Assembly: GCA_012798935.1 (NCBI GenBank)
Contig: JAAZMG010000183.1
Location: forward strand, 1-13,397
DNA length: 13,397 nucleotides
Reading direction: 5' to 3'
Source of the DNA: Tissierellia bacterium
Lineage (GTDB): Bacteria > Bacillota > Clostridia > Tissierellales > Tepidimicrobiaceae
The position numbers and the translations under genes are program-made. Below, piece after piece: positions 13,392 through 13,397 of this stretch. The notes beneath the pieces are model-generated. The model was not told where the DNA came from. It made no database searches and was given only the letters and a program-made list of their open reading frames with translations. Positions within the stretch are counted from its first letter, which is position 1; each line of letters begins with the position of its first letter.

Positions 13392-13397
13392 GACAGC

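Noticed and set aside
1..13397. CRISPR array, insertion sequence, prophage or toxin-antitoxin system
   Set aside because: No spaced direct repeats, transposase, integrase or toxin-like pairs were found beyond the items listed.

Overview
The window is AT-rich and carries dense operons with strong AGGAGG-type ribosome binding sites. It holds an S-box (SAM-I) riboswitch, Gram-positive-type LexA and sigma-A sites, and flagellar and competence genes in an order close to the Bacillus comF-yvyF-flgM-flgN-flgK locus. This points to a motile Firmicute of the Clostridia/Tissierellia type; the genus cannot be fixed by reading alone.

Layout. Positions 1-5762 (minus strand): a ComK-like regulator gene, recD2, comFC and yvyF run into flgM, flgN and flgK, which continues off the left edge. 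The ComK-like gene has a near-consensus sigma-A promoter whose spacer contains a perfect GAAC-N4-GTTC LexA/DinR box. The flagellar trio has its own sigma-28 (SigD/FliA) promoter just after yvyF. Positions 5778-7033 (minus): a small cassette of a short alternative sigma factor, a DUF1659 protein, a DUF2922 protein and a 47-residue YvrJ-family membrane peptide. Positions 7110-8657 (minus): metK with promoter, S-box aptamer, leader terminator and a bidirectional terminator at its end. Positions 8691-9250 (minus): a small membrane exporter-family gene followed directly by a REP-like hairpin repeat.

From about 9400 the direction flips to plus. There is a tRNA-Pro(UGG) with promoter and terminator, a 22-bp tandem operator-like repeat, a TtcA-like tRNA thiolation gene, and a large secreted phosphodiester glycosidase (NAGPA family) with Ig-like, CBM-like and degenerate metallophosphoesterase-like parts. 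That gene ends in a terminator built from a second copy of the REP-like repeat. A probable 25-residue membrane peptide with a TTG start converges on the same hairpin from the right edge.

How the parts work together: the left half links motility (a sigma-28 feedback loop through FlgM) with competence and DNA-repair functions (ComK-like, RecD2, ComFC). The LexA box suggests that DNA damage may switch on the ComK-like gene and possibly the operon behind it. This SOS-to-competence-locus link, the sigma/YvrJ cassette upstream and the small TTG-start peptide are the least routine items. Most other content is ordinary chromosomal housekeeping.
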